Below are positions 24,753 through 32,804 of a stretch of 64,000 nt of DNA, in pieces. Origin of the DNA: Trebonia sp963795335. GTDB lineage: Bacteria > Actinomycetota > Actinomycetes > Streptosporangiales > Streptosporangiaceae. Where the stretch lies: the NCBI GenBank assembly GCA_963795335.1, contig CAWCHI010000004.1, forward strand, positions 602,143 through 666,142. The letters run 5' to 3'. The notes beneath the pieces were generated by a model, which saw only the letters and a list, made by a program, of their open reading frames with translations, ran no database searches and was not told where the DNA came from. The position numbers and the translations under genes were made by a program. Position 1 is the first letter of the stretch; every line of letters begins with the position of its first letter.

Positions 24753-25562
24753 CTAGGGCAGCTCGACCGGCAGCCGGATGCCGTCCAGGGCATGGGCGCA
24801 CAGGTCGTCCTCGCGCTCGAGGGGAAAGTCGGCGATGATGCTCGCCACTAGCTCCCGCAGGCGGCCCATGTTCTGCCCGAACACCTCGAACACCTCCGCC
24901 TGGGTTACCCCGTCGCCCTCGGCGACGCCCGCGTCGGTGTCGGTCACCAGGGCCAGCGTCGTGTAGCAGAGGGCGAGCTCGCGGGCCAGGACGGCCTCGG
25001 GATGGCCAGTCATGCCGATCAGCGTCCACCCCTGGGCGGCGTACCAGCGCGACTCCGCCCGGGTCGAGAAGCGGGGGCCGTCGATCACGACCAGGGTGCC
25101 CGATCCGGCCGGGACCCAGTCCGCCTGGCGCGCCGCCGCGATCGCGTGAGCCCGGCCCGACGGGCAGTACGGGTCGGCGAACGGGATGTGCACCGCGTAC
25201 TGGTCGTAGAAGGTCTGCCCCCGGCCGCCGGTCCGGTCCACCAGCTGGTCGGGGACGACCAGCGTGCCCGGCCCGTAGGAGGCGGTAAGCGAGCCGACCG
25301 CGCTTGGCGCCAGGATCCGGCGCACCCCGAGCGCCCGCAGCGCCCACAAATTGGCCCGGTAGGGGATCTTGTGCGGCGGGAAGCGGTGGTCCTTGCCGTG
25401 CCGGGGCAGGAAAGCCACCCGGCGGCCCGCGACGTCGCCCACCAGCAGTGCCTCACTCGGCTCGCCGTAAGGCGTGTCGACCCGGACCTCCTCGGCGCCG
25501 GTCAGGAACTCGTAGAAGCCCGACCCGCCGATGACCCCGATGTCCGCGAGGTCACGGGGCAC
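24753..25562 (-). CDS. mtnP: S-methyl-5'-thioadenosine phosphorylase
   Basis: A 269-aa member of the PNP/MTAP family. It cleaves methylthioadenosine with phosphate to adenine and methylthioribose-1-phosphate, recycling the by-product of polyamine and AHL-type chemistry. Motifs are 'GVIGGSGFYEF' (phosphate site, residue 9 on), 'LPRHGKDHRFPPHKIPYRAN' (about 52-71), 'SAVGSL' and 'VIDGPRFSTRAES', with 'IGMTGHPEAVLARELALCY' in the purine pocket. The length is typical. It ends upstream of a 119-bp gap. The FmdB gene lies 5 bp upstream on the same strand, so the two are probably co-transcribed. Confidence 0.92.
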   Translation of the reverse strand: MPRDLADIGVIGGSGFYEFLTGAEEVRVDTPYGEPSEALLVGDVAGRRVAFLPRHGKDHRFPPHKIPYRANLWALRALGVRRILAPSAVGSLTASYGPGTLVVPDQLVDRTGGRGQTFYDQYAVHIPFADPYCPSGRAHAIAAARQADWVPAGSGTLVVIDGPRFSTRAESRWYAAQGWTLIGMTGHPEAVLARELALCYTTLALVTDTDAGVAEGDGVTQAEVFEVFGQNMGRLRELVASIIADFPLEREDDLCAHALDGIRLPVELP

Positions 25563-25567
25563 CGCGG

Positions 25568-25963
25568 TCAGGCCACCTTCTCGCCCGACGAGCCGCTGGA
25601 GGAGGACGCCTTGCTGCCGGACGACGACGACGTGCCCGCGTCGCTGCCCGACTTCCCGCTCCCGGACTTCTCACTACCGGACTTCTCGCTGCCCGACTTC
25701 TCGCTGCCCGACTTCGAGGCCGGACCGTCAGACGCGGCCGGCTCGCTGCCCGCCTTGGCCGGGGCCGGGGAACCGGACGGGCCGCTGCCGCGGCTGTCGG
25801 TGCGGTAGAAGCCCGACCCCTTGAAGACGATGCCCACGGGCGAGAAAACCTTGCGCAGCTTGCCGCCGCACTCCTCGTGCACGGTCAGCGGGTCATCGGT
25901 GAACTTCTGCACCGCCTCGAGGTGACCACCGCATTCGGTGCAGGCGTACTGGTAAGTGGGCAC
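25568..25963 (-). CDS. FmdB-type zinc-ribbon protein with Ser/Lys/Gly-rich repeat tail
   Basis: A 131-aa protein. The N-terminal zinc ribbon has CxxC pairs 'YACTECGGHL' and 'HEECGGKLRKVF', then 'GIVFKGSGFYRTDS', the standard FmdB pattern. The tail from about residue 60 is low complexity, including several KSGSE units; the DNA shows matching tandem repeats at about 25655-25720. GTG at 25963 follows GGGAGGA, better than an upstream ATG that would start inside an AT-rich stretch. The function of this regulatory-type family is poorly known. Confidence 0.88.
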   Translation of the reverse strand: MPTYQYACTECGGHLEAVQKFTDDPLTVHEECGGKLRKVFSPVGIVFKGSGFYRTDSRGSGPSGSPAPAKAGSEPAASDGPASKSGSEKSGSEKSGSEKSGSGKSGSDAGTSSSSGSKASSSSGSSGEKVA

Positions 25964-26074
25964 GATTCCTCCCGGGGCGGAACGCAATTCGGTTCGATAG
26001 GTTAGCACTCGCCGAAGCAGACTGCTAATGATAACTTCCCCGGCGGCGGCTTGATTCCGGCTGCCCCAGCCTGG

Positions 26075-26686
26075 TCAGAACCAGGTGACGCCGTGGGACG
26101 GCCGGGCGACGGCCCGGACCGCGCGGTCATGCCCCTGCGACGGCAGCAGGCCGACCAGCTCGTCGTCGTAGACCAGCGCGATCGTCGGCACCTGGCCGCC
26201 GACCCGGTCCAGGGCCCGGTCGAACGAGCCCCCGCCGCGGCCCAGCCGCATACCGCGCGCGTCCACCGCCAGCGCCGGCACCAGCACGACGTCGGCCCGG
26301 GCGACGGTGCCAGGGCCGCGGGCGGGCTCCACCGGCTGCAGCAGCCCCCGCGGCCCGGGCGCGAGCGACTCCGGGCCCTCGTAGGACGCCCAGTCCAGGT
26401 CGCCGTCCGGCAGCAGGAGCGGCAGCACGACGTAGCTGCCGCGCTTCCACAGCGCGAACACCAGGCGGCGGGTGTCCGGCTCGGTGCCGACCGAGTAATA
26501 GGCCGCGATCGTGCCCGCCGCCGACACCTGCGGCAGGCCGAGCACGTGGTCGCGGATCAGGCGGCTGGCCTCGGTCCGCTCCTGCTCCGGGCGGTCCGCC
26601 CGGGCGGCCGTCAGCCGGCGCCGCAAGCTGGCCTTTTCGCTCTCGCCGGCGGGGGCGTCGGCGCCGCCCTGGGGGATGTCGTGCAC
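26075..26686 (-). CDS. 5-formyltetrahydrofolate cyclo-ligase
   Basis: A 203-aa protein converting 5-formyl-THF to 5,10-methenyl-THF with ATP. Diagnostic pieces are 'EKASLRRRLTAARADR' at the N-terminus, 'IAAYYSVGTEPDTRRLVFAL' near 58-77 and the ATP loop 'MRLGRGGGSFDRALDRV' near 145. The length matches the family. It is divergent from galU with a 31-bp gap between start codons, so the two promoters must overlap or one must be leaderless. This gene pair orientation is common in actinomycetes. Confidence 0.92.
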   Translation of the reverse strand: MHDIPQGGADAPAGESEKASLRRRLTAARADRPEQERTEASRLIRDHVLGLPQVSAAGTIAAYYSVGTEPDTRRLVFALWKRGSYVVLPLLLPDGDLDWASYEGPESLAPGPRGLLQPVEPARGPGTVARADVVLVPALAVDARGMRLGRGGGSFDRALDRVGGQVPTIALVYDDELVGLLPSQGHDRAVRAVARPSHGVTWF

Positions 26687-26717
26687 GATGCTCCCGGGAA
26701 CTCACTAGGCTTTACCC

Positions 26718-27614
26718 ATGACTGGCCATTCCACGACGCAAGCAGTAACCAAGGCCGTCGTTCCCGCCGCCGGGCTGGGAACTCGGTTCCTGCCCGCGAC
26801 CAAAGCGACGCCCAAGGAGATGCTGCCTGTCGTCGACAAGCCTGCGATTCAGTATGTCGTGGAAGAGGCCGTAGCCTCAGGTCTCAACGATGTCCTGCTC
26901 ATCACAGGCCGGAGCAAGCGCTCGATCGAAGACCACTTCGACCGGGCCTACGAGCTCGAAGAGGCACTGAGCGCCAAGGAAGACTGGGACAAGCTCAGCC
27001 TCGTGCGGGAGTCGAGCGAGCTCGCCACCATGCACTACGTCCGCCAGGGGGCCCCCAAGGGGCTCGGCCACGCGGTGCTGTGCGCGGCCCAGCACGTGGG
27101 CCGCGAGCCGTTCGCGGTGCTGCTCGGCGACGACCTCATCGACCCGCGCGACCCGCTGCTGACCCGGATGATCGACATCAGGAACACGTACGGCGGCAGC
27201 GTCGTGGCGCTGATGCAGGTCGAACCGGAAGAGGTCGCACTCTACGGCTGCGCCGCGGTCGAGGCCACCGGCGAGGACGACGTGGTGACGGTCACCGACC
27301 TGGTCGAGAAGCCCGCCCCGGGCACCGCCCCGAGCCGGTGGATTGTCATTGGCCGCTACGTCTGCGACCCCGAGGTCTTCGACATCCTGCGCGAGACCCC
27401 GCCCGGCCGCGGCGGCGAGATCCAGCTCACCGACGCGCTCAAGGTGCTGGCGGACCGGGGCGAGCTGCGCGGGGTGCTGTTCCGCGGCCGCCGCTTCGAC
27501 ACCGGCAACAAGCTCGACTACCTGCGGACCATGGTGATGTTCGCGGCCGAGCGGCCCGACCTGGCCGACGAGTTCATCCCCTGGCTGCGCAAGTTCCTCG
27601 AAGGGCAGCCGTGA
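26718..27614 (+). CDS. galU: UTP-glucose-1-phosphate uridylyltransferase
   Basis: A 298-aa enzyme making UDP-glucose for envelope and trehalose synthesis. Motifs are the nucleotide loop 'VVPAAGLGTRFLPATKATPK' at residues 13-32, 'EMLPVVDKPAIQYVVEEAV', 'LGDDLID' for the metal Asp, and 'LVEKPAPGTAPS'. The length is standard. The ATG at 26718 begins a tight run: its stop overlaps the moeA start (GTGA). No frameshift. Confidence 0.95.
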   Translation: MTGHSTTQAVTKAVVPAAGLGTRFLPATKATPKEMLPVVDKPAIQYVVEEAVASGLNDVLLITGRSKRSIEDHFDRAYELEEALSAKEDWDKLSLVRESSELATMHYVRQGAPKGLGHAVLCAAQHVGREPFAVLLGDDLIDPRDPLLTRMIDIRNTYGGSVVALMQVEPEEVALYGCAAVEATGEDDVVTVTDLVEKPAPGTAPSRWIVIGRYVCDPEVFDILRETPPGRGGEIQLTDALKVLADRGELRGVLFRGRRFDTGNKLDYLRTMVMFAAERPDLADEFIPWLRKFLEGQP

Positions 27615-28882
27615 CGGCAGGCACCGGGCACGGGCACGATCACGGCGCCCCCGGCTCCATGGAGACGGTCGAGGCGTACCAGTCGGTGATCTTGTCCACG
27701 GTGGGGCCGCTCCCCCCTCAGCGCCGGGAGCTGGCGGAGGCCGAGGGCTGCGTGCTGGCGGAGGACGTCACCGCCGCGGTCGCGCTGCCCCCGTTCGACA
27801 ACTCGAGCATGGACGGCTACGCCGTCCTGGCGGCTGACACCGCGGGCGCCGCGGCCGGCCAGCCCGCTGCCCTCCGGGTCACGGGCGAGATCGCGGCGGG
27901 CGACACCGGCAGCTACCGGCTCGAGCCGGGGGACGCGATCAAGATCATGACCGGCGCGCGGCTGCCCGCCGGGGCCGACGCGGTCGTGCAGGTCGAGGCG
28001 ACCGACGGCGGCCTCACGCAGGTGGCGGTGTTCCGGCCGGCCGAGCCTGGCCTCAACGTCCGCTACGCGGGCGGCGACGCCACCGCGGGCGAGACGCTGC
28101 TGACCGCGGGCACCCGGCTGCGGCCGATGCACATCGCGGTGGCGGCGTCGGCCGGCCGCGGCGTGGTCACCGTACGGCCGCGCCCCCGGGTGGTGGTGCT
28201 GTCGACCGGGGACGAGCTGACCGAGCCGGGCACCCCGCTGGAGCCCGGGCGGATCTGGGACTCCAACAGCTACATGCTGGCCGCCGCCGCCCGCGAGGCC
28301 GGCGCGGTCGCCTACCGGCGCGCGGTCGTGCCCGACAACCCGGCCGGGGTGCTGCCCGCCCTGGAAGAGCAGCTGAGCCGGGCCGACCTGCTGATCACCA
28401 CGGGCGGGGTGTCCATGGGCGGTGAGCACGACGTGGTCAAGGCGGCGCTGCAGGAACTCGGCACCGTCACCTTCCGCAAGGTGGCCATGCAGCCGGGAAT
28501 GCCGCAGGGCTTCGGGGTGATCGGCCAGGGCGGTGCGGGCGCGGAAAGGGGCGTGCCGCTGTTTACCCTGCCCGGAAACCCGGTCAGCGCCTACGTGTCG
28601 TTCCAGCTCTTCGTCCGGCCCGCCATCGCCGCCCTGCAGGGCGCGGACGACCTCGCGCTGGCGACGACCACGGCCACCCTGAGCGCGCCCGCCCGCTCAC
28701 CCAGCGGCCGCCGCTCCTACCTGCGCGGTGTCCTCGACGGGGACCAGGTCACCCCGCTGTCGGGCCAGCAGTCGCACCAGATCGCGTCCCTCGGCCGGGC
28801 CAACGCGCTGATCATCGTGCCCGAGCAGGAGACCCAGCTGCCCGCGGGCGGCACCGTCGACGTCGTCATCCTGCCTGGGTAG
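27611..28882 (+). CDS. moeA: Molybdopterin molybdotransferase MoeA
   Basis: A 423-aa protein that inserts molybdate into adenylated molybdopterin. Visible blocks are 'LPPFDNSSMDGYAVLA' near residue 60, 'DAIKIMTGARLPAGADAVV' near 112, 'VVVLSTGDEL' near 195, 'ITTGGVSMGGEHDVVK' near 262 and 'FTLPGNPVSAYVSFQLF' near 318. GTG at 27611 overlaps the galU stop. The preceding His/Gly-rich 15 residues are unusual and may be disordered. Together with moaC and mog downstream it supplies Moco, needed by the formate dehydrogenase at 43-47 kb. Confidence 0.95.
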   Translation: MTAGTGHGHDHGAPGSMETVEAYQSVILSTVGPLPPQRRELAEAEGCVLAEDVTAAVALPPFDNSSMDGYAVLAADTAGAAAGQPAALRVTGEIAAGDTGSYRLEPGDAIKIMTGARLPAGADAVVQVEATDGGLTQVAVFRPAEPGLNVRYAGGDATAGETLLTAGTRLRPMHIAVAASAGRGVVTVRPRPRVVVLSTGDELTEPGTPLEPGRIWDSNSYMLAAAAREAGAVAYRRAVVPDNPAGVLPALEEQLSRADLLITTGGVSMGGEHDVVKAALQELGTVTFRKVAMQPGMPQGFGVIGQGGAGAERGVPLFTLPGNPVSAYVSFQLFVRPAIAALQGADDLALATTTATLSAPARSPSGRRSYLRGVLDGDQVTPLSGQQSHQIASLGRANALIIVPEQETQLPAGGTVDVVILPG

Positions 28883-28971
28883 GGGAAGCCGCCCTCGTTC
28901 GGGAGCACTGGACTTGGCCCAGCCGGTGACCGCGGGCCGGCCGCCGCGCACCCGAGCGTTAGGCTTGCGCC

Positions 28972-29454
28972 ATGAGCGATGCGCCAGCGCGGCTGACCCA
29001 CCTCGACGAGGCGGGCCGCGCCCGGATGGTCGACGTCTCCGCCAAGGACGTGACGGTGCGCACGGCCACCGCCTCCGGCCGGGTGCTGCTGTCGCCGCCA
29101 GCGGTGGCGGCCCTGCGGGACGGGACGGTGCCCAAGGGGGACGCCCTCGCGGTCGCCCGGATCGCCGGGATCTCCGGGGCCAAGCGCACCCCGGACCTGA
29201 TACCGCTGTGCCATCCGCTCGCCATCCACGGCGTCACGGTCGACCTCACGGTCGAGGATGACGGGGTGGCGATCACCGCCTCGGTCCGGACCGCCGACCG
29301 GACCGGGGTCGAGATGGAAGCACTCACGTCGGTCTCCGTCGCCGCGCTGACCCTCATCGACATGATCAAGGCGGTCGACAAGGGCGCCGTGATCACCGAC
29401 GTCCGGCTCGAGGCCAAGGACGGCGGCAAGTCCGGCCCCTGGCGGCGGTCATGA
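28972..29454 (+). CDS. moaC: Cyclic pyranopterin monophosphate synthase MoaC
   Basis: A 160-aa protein. It acts with MoaA on GTP-derived intermediates to form cPMP, the first step of molybdenum cofactor synthesis. Conserved pieces are 'MVDVSAKDVTVRTA' near residue 19, 'KGDALAVARIAGISGAKRT' near 56, 'IPLCHPLAI' with the catalytic His, 'TGVEMEALTSVSVAALTLID' and 'MIKAVDKG'. The stop overlaps the start of mog by 4 bp. MoaA, MoaD and MoaE are not in the window. Confidence 0.96.
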   Translation: MSDAPARLTHLDEAGRARMVDVSAKDVTVRTATASGRVLLSPPAVAALRDGTVPKGDALAVARIAGISGAKRTPDLIPLCHPLAIHGVTVDLTVEDDGVAITASVRTADRTGVEMEALTSVSVAALTLIDMIKAVDKGAVITDVRLEAKDGGKSGPWRRS

Positions 29455-29993
29455 TCCGGGCGCTCGCGGTCACCATCTCCAACCGGGCGTCGGCCGGGGT
29501 CTACGAGGACCGCTCCGGGCCAGTGCTGGTTGACCTGCTCCGCGCGGCCGGGTGCGACGTGGTCGACGGCCCGCTCGTCATCCCCGACGGCGAGGCGGTC
29601 GAGCAGGTGCTGCGCGACTCGGTGATGGCCGGCTACGACGTCGCCGTCACCACCGGCGGCACCGGGCTGACCCCCACCGACCAGACCCCGGAGATGACCC
29701 GCCGGGTCATCGACCGGGAAGTCCCTGGCATCGCCGAGGCGCTGCGCGCCGCCGGGGCAGCGGCCGGGGTGCCGTCGGCGATCTTGTCCCGCGGCGTGGC
29801 CGGCATCGCGTCGCGGACCCTGATCGTCAACCTGCCAGGGTCGTCGGGCGGCGTCCGGGACGGGATGAACGTGCTCCGCCAGGTCCTCGTGCACGCCGTC
29901 GACCAGATCCGCGGCGGTGACCACCCCCGCCCAGATACGGGAAAAGCGCACCAGCATGGGGCAGACACCGACCATGTACCTGAAAGTGCCTGA
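29451..29993 (+). CDS. mog: Molybdopterin adenylyltransferase (MogA/MoaB family)
   Basis: A 180-aa protein that adenylates molybdopterin before metal insertion by MoeA. It has 'DVAVTTGGTGLTPTDQTPE' near residue 63, the MPT-binding loop, and 'LIVNLPGSSGGVRDGMNVL' near 124. The C-terminal 25 residues are His/Asp-rich and probably disordered. The ATG overlaps the moaC stop (ATGA). Confidence 0.94.
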   Translation: MIRALAVTISNRASAGVYEDRSGPVLVDLLRAAGCDVVDGPLVIPDGEAVEQVLRDSVMAGYDVAVTTGGTGLTPTDQTPEMTRRVIDREVPGIAEALRAAGAAAGVPSAILSRGVAGIASRTLIVNLPGSSGGVRDGMNVLRQVLVHAVDQIRGGDHPRPDTGKAHQHGADTDHVPESA

Positions 29994-30035
29994 CGGCGCG
30001 GCTACGCTAGACGGATTAAAACCTCAGGGGAATGA

Positions 30036-30686
30036 TTGACAGCCGTGGGACGCATCCACGGGTGGCCGGCCACCCTTACTGAGCCGGACCTTCTTGCCGC
30101 GCCGGTCGTGCTGCGGCCCGTGCGAATCGCCGACGCGCGCCCGTGGCGTGACATCAGGGTGCGGAATGCTTCCTGGCTGCGCCCGTGGGAGCCGTCGAAT
30201 CCGGAAACGCCGCTGGTCCGCTCGCCGATCGGGCCGTACGTGTCGATGGTGCGGACCATGCGGCGCGAAGCCCGGCAGGGTGTCGCGCTGCCCTGGGTGG
30301 TCTGCTACAACGGTGAGTTCGCGGGCCAGCTCACGGTCGGGTCCATCGTCTGGGGATCCGCCCGCTCGGGGACGATCGGCTACTGGATCGACGAGGCGTA
30401 CGCCGGGCGCGGGATCACCCCGACCGCCCTGGCGATGGCCGTCGACCACTGCTTCCGGGTGATGGGCCTGCACCGCCTGGAGGCATCAATCCGGCCGGAG
30501 AACGCCGCCTCGCGGCGCGTGGTGGAGAAACTCGGATTCCGGGACGAGGGCGTCCGGGTGCGGCAGCTGCACATCAACGGCAGCTGGCGCGATCACATTT
30601 GCTACGCGATCACGGCCGAGGAAGTGCCGACCGGGATGCTGGCCCGGTGGCGCAGCTCGCTCGCCGCGTCCCGCTCCGGCGCCTGA
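30036..30686 (+). CDS. GNAT N-acetyltransferase, RimJ/RimL-like
   Basis: A 216-aa protein. Acetyl-CoA binding is shown by 'IDEAYAGRGITPTALAMAVD' (the R/Q-x-x-G-x-G/A loop, about 115-135) and 'HRLEASIRPENAASRRVVEK' following it. Similar proteins acetylate ribosomal or other protein N-termini. The position after moaC-mog is typical for actinomycetes, where it is usually called rimJ. The start is TTG 30036 after AGGGGAA; an in-frame GTG at 30045 is an alternative. Confidence 0.9.
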   Translation: MTAVGRIHGWPATLTEPDLLAAPVVLRPVRIADARPWRDIRVRNASWLRPWEPSNPETPLVRSPIGPYVSMVRTMRREARQGVALPWVVCYNGEFAGQLTVGSIVWGSARSGTIGYWIDEAYAGRGITPTALAMAVDHCFRVMGLHRLEASIRPENAASRRVVEKLGFRDEGVRVRQLHINGSWRDHICYAITAEEVPTGMLARWRSSLAASRSGA

Positions 30687-30742
30687 GCGGCCTGACACGC
30701 GGGCGGCCTGATACGCGGGCGGCCTGACGCGTGGCCGCCTGG
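30687..30742. repeat. Short imperfect tandem repeat after rimJ
   Basis: The unit GCGGCCTGACACGCGG and close variants recurs three times in direct succession from about 30687 to 30742. It lies just downstream of the rimJ stop and ahead of the sepX promoter. It might serve as a transcription end or simply be slippage product. Nothing else is visible before 30900. Confidence 0.5.
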
Positions 30743-30927
30743 CACCTTGACGGGGCGCACCGGGGCTTCGCCGCCCATAACGGTTCTTTGTCATTTGATC
30801 TTCGCGACACGCCGCGCAGGTGCTCGTTATCGGCAGTCACTGCCTTTACGCTGCGTTACATACTAGGCCCAGGCTGGTGCCGTCCACGTCCGAGGGCCGT
30901 CCACGTCTGAGGGGAGGCACAAGCACG

Positions 30928-31680
30928 ATGAGCAGCGCCATCCTGTACCTGGCGATCGTTGCCATCTGGGCCTGTGTGCTGATCCCCCGCTGGCTCAAGC
31001 GCGACTCCGTCCGCGGCGCGGCCGTTCCGGAGCCGGTCGCTACCCCCGAGCCGGCGGTCACGGCCGAGCCCAGCCCAGCGCCCCTCGCCGCAGACCTGCC
31101 CGCGGGCGAACCCGGGGACGAGTCCGGCGACGAGGTCGCGGGCGAGGAGACGGGCCGGCCGGCCGCCCCGTCCTACCAGCCGGACTACACGGCCGATTCC
31201 CGGCGGCGGATGCTCGTGGCCCGGCGCCGCCTGCTGCTGATGCTCATCGGCCTCGAGGCCGCGGCGATCGCGCTGGGGGTCACTGGACTGGCGGCCGTGT
31301 GGGTCGTCATCCCGCCCTCGGTCATGCTCGCCGGGTACCTGCTCCTGCTGCGTGAGGCGGCGCAGGCCGACGCCGAGCAGGCCGGCCGTCAGGCCGAGGC
31401 GGCCGAGCGGGCACGCGAGCGTGCCCGGCGGCGCGAAGCCCCGGTCGAAGCCCCCGCTGAGACCACTCCCGCGGCGGACGTCCCGGCCGCCGCGGCGGCC
31501 CTCGCCGCCCGGCTGGCGGCCGCCCCGGTCGCCGGCGACTACACCGACGCCAGCCCCGGCCGCGACTTCGCGCCCGGCCTGGCGGGCAAGTACACCCCCT
31601 CGAACGCGGACGCCGACGAGGACGAGGACGACTACTACGACAGCTACGAGGTGCCGCGGCTGCGCGCCGTGGGCGACTGA
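30928..31680 (+). CDS. sepX: SepX/GlpR-like divisome membrane protein
   Basis: A 250-aa protein. An N-terminal helix 'AILYLAIVAIWACVLIPRWL' (residues 4-23) is followed by an acidic, Pro/Ala-rich linker (30-85). Then come 'RRRMLVARRRLLLMLIGLE' and two further membrane helices (about 95-145), and a long charged Ala-rich tail. This architecture and its place after rimJ match the actinomycete divisome protein SepX/GlpR, which stabilises division septa. The ATG at 30928 follows GGGGAGG. Confidence 0.82.
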   Translation: MSSAILYLAIVAIWACVLIPRWLKRDSVRGAAVPEPVATPEPAVTAEPSPAPLAADLPAGEPGDESGDEVAGEETGRPAAPSYQPDYTADSRRRMLVARRRLLLMLIGLEAAAIALGVTGLAAVWVVIPPSVMLAGYLLLLREAAQADAEQAGRQAEAAERARERARRREAPVEAPAETTPAADVPAAAAALAARLAAAPVAGDYTDASPGRDFAPGLAGKYTPSNADADEDEDDYYDSYEVPRLRAVGD

Positions 31681-31784
31681 GTACCGTGTGGCTGAATACC
31701 GTGGCCGCAGCGCGCTCCTGCGCGTCCGGCCGCACCGTCGATGCGCGAGCCGGGCGCAAAGTTTGGTAAGGTAACTCAGGTCTA

Positions 31785-31858
31785 GGGGCTATAGCGCAGT
31801 CCGGTAGCGCACCTCGTTCGCATCGAGGGGGTCAGGGGTTCAAATCCCCTTAGCTCCA
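31785..31858 (+). tRNA. tRNA-Ala (anticodon CGC)
   Basis: The acceptor stem GGGGCTA pairs with TAGCTCC, including the G3-U70 wobble that marks alanine tRNAs. The anticodon stem CCTCG/CGAGG holds loop TTCGCAT, anticodon CGC. The T arm is AGGGG-TTCAAAT-CCCCT. Length is 74 nt without CCA; the genome continues CC rather than a full CCA. Confidence 0.95.
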
Positions 31859-31874
31859 CCCAGTTCTCCCAGGT

Positions 31875-31904
31875 CAGCGGTGGTCTTCGGACCGCCGCTG
31901 TTTT
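31875..31904 (+). terminator. Rho-independent-like terminator after tRNA-Ala
   Basis: CAGCGGTGGTC (31875-31885) pairs with GACCGCCGCTG (31890-31900) around a TTCG tetraloop with one wobble, and TTTT follows. Confidence 0.8.
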
Positions 31905-31984
31905 CGTCGGGAGCCAGTGTGGCTGCCAAGTCGTAACGTGGAGCCACGGCTCAGATACCGCGGCTCAGACACCACGGCTCAGAC

Positions 31985-32236
31985 ATGGCGTCGCGGCTAC
32001 GGCGAGGACGGAATCTGGCTGACTGGCTGGCGGACGGCCTGCCCGGGCGCACGGCCAAGACAGTTGAGGTCAACCGGGACGCGCTGCGGCCGCTGCTGGC
32101 CGGGCGACGGGGAACGGTCCTCCCGGCACTAAAGGTTTTGCGGGAGCGGCGCGACTACATAGTCATGAAGAGCTCACGGAACTCCGGTTTGAGCCAGCCA
32201 GGGCGGAGGCCGGCGGGGGTGCGGCATGGACGGTAG
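31985..32236 (+). pseudogene. Tyrosine-recombinase fragment near tRNA-Ala
   Basis: The frame contains 'LADWLADGLPGRTAKTVEVN' followed by 'RDALRPLLAGRRG', which matches the SAM-like core-binding domain of actinomycete phage/ICE integrases. The catalytic domain is missing and the remaining tail is unrelated, so it is a relic. It suggests a former integration at the neighbouring tRNA-Ala. The rest of 31681-32225 contains only the tRNA and its terminator. Confidence 0.55.
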
Positions 32237-32804
32237 CGGCGAGGCCCGGCTGCCGCAGCGTCACGTCACCGAACTGAGCTCGTTCTTCGCGGCTCATGAC
32301 CGATGGCTGTCCGGGCACGCTTTCCTGCGCACTCGCGGCGATCGCGAGCTGGCCGCGGATCTGGTCCAGGACACGTTCGAGGCGGCGGCCAGGGCATGGA
32401 CGATGTTGCGCGGACGGGCGCGGAGCCAGCAGCGAGCCTGGCTGCTCGGCACGCTGGCGAATAAGGACATCAGCGATTTCCGCCGCAAGGAGGCCTTCCG
32501 CCGTATGCAGCCCGACATCCAGGCCAGGTTTCAGGGCACCGCAGCAGATACCGCGGCGCAGGCACTCAACGCGATAGCGCTGGAACAGGCGCGGAAGATC
32601 ATTGAGGACATGCCGCCAAGACAGAAGAAGGTCGCCCTGATGCGGTGGCAAGACCACATGAGGGCCGCCGAGATCGCCGCCGAGCTTGGCATCGCGGAGG
32701 GCACTGTGCACGCTCACCTGCACGCCGCCCGAGGCAAGCTGGCCGCGGGGCTCGAGCGGTACTACCCGTTCGGGATCGACAACGGAAAAGGGGCACCGGC
32801 ATGA
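32226..32804 (+). CDS. ECF-type sigma-70 factor
   Basis: A 192-aa protein with only sigma regions 2 and 4. Region 2 is seen in 'GDRELAADLVQDTFEAAARA' (about 38-57). Region 4 is 'MPPRQKKVALMRWQDHMRAA' followed by 'IAAELGIAEGTVHAHLHAAR' (about 127-170), the -35 recognition helix. No anti-sigma gene is adjacent. Instead the stop overlaps the start of a principal-type sigma factor gene (ATGA), so both are translated together. ATG 32226 is preceded by a G-rich RBS. Targets are unknown. Confidence 0.9.
   Translation: MDGSGEARLPQRHVTELSSFFAAHDRWLSGHAFLRTRGDRELAADLVQDTFEAAARAWTMLRGRARSQQRAWLLGTLANKDISDFRRKEAFRRMQPDIQARFQGTAADTAAQALNAIALEQARKIIEDMPPRQKKVALMRWQDHMRAAEIAAELGIAEGTVHAHLHAARGKLAAGLERYYPFGIDNGKGAPA

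Noticed and set aside
25655..25720. Regular short DNA repeats that look like a CRISPR or satellite
   Set aside because: They are in-frame codons for the KSGSE repeats of the FmdB-type protein; no spacers are present.
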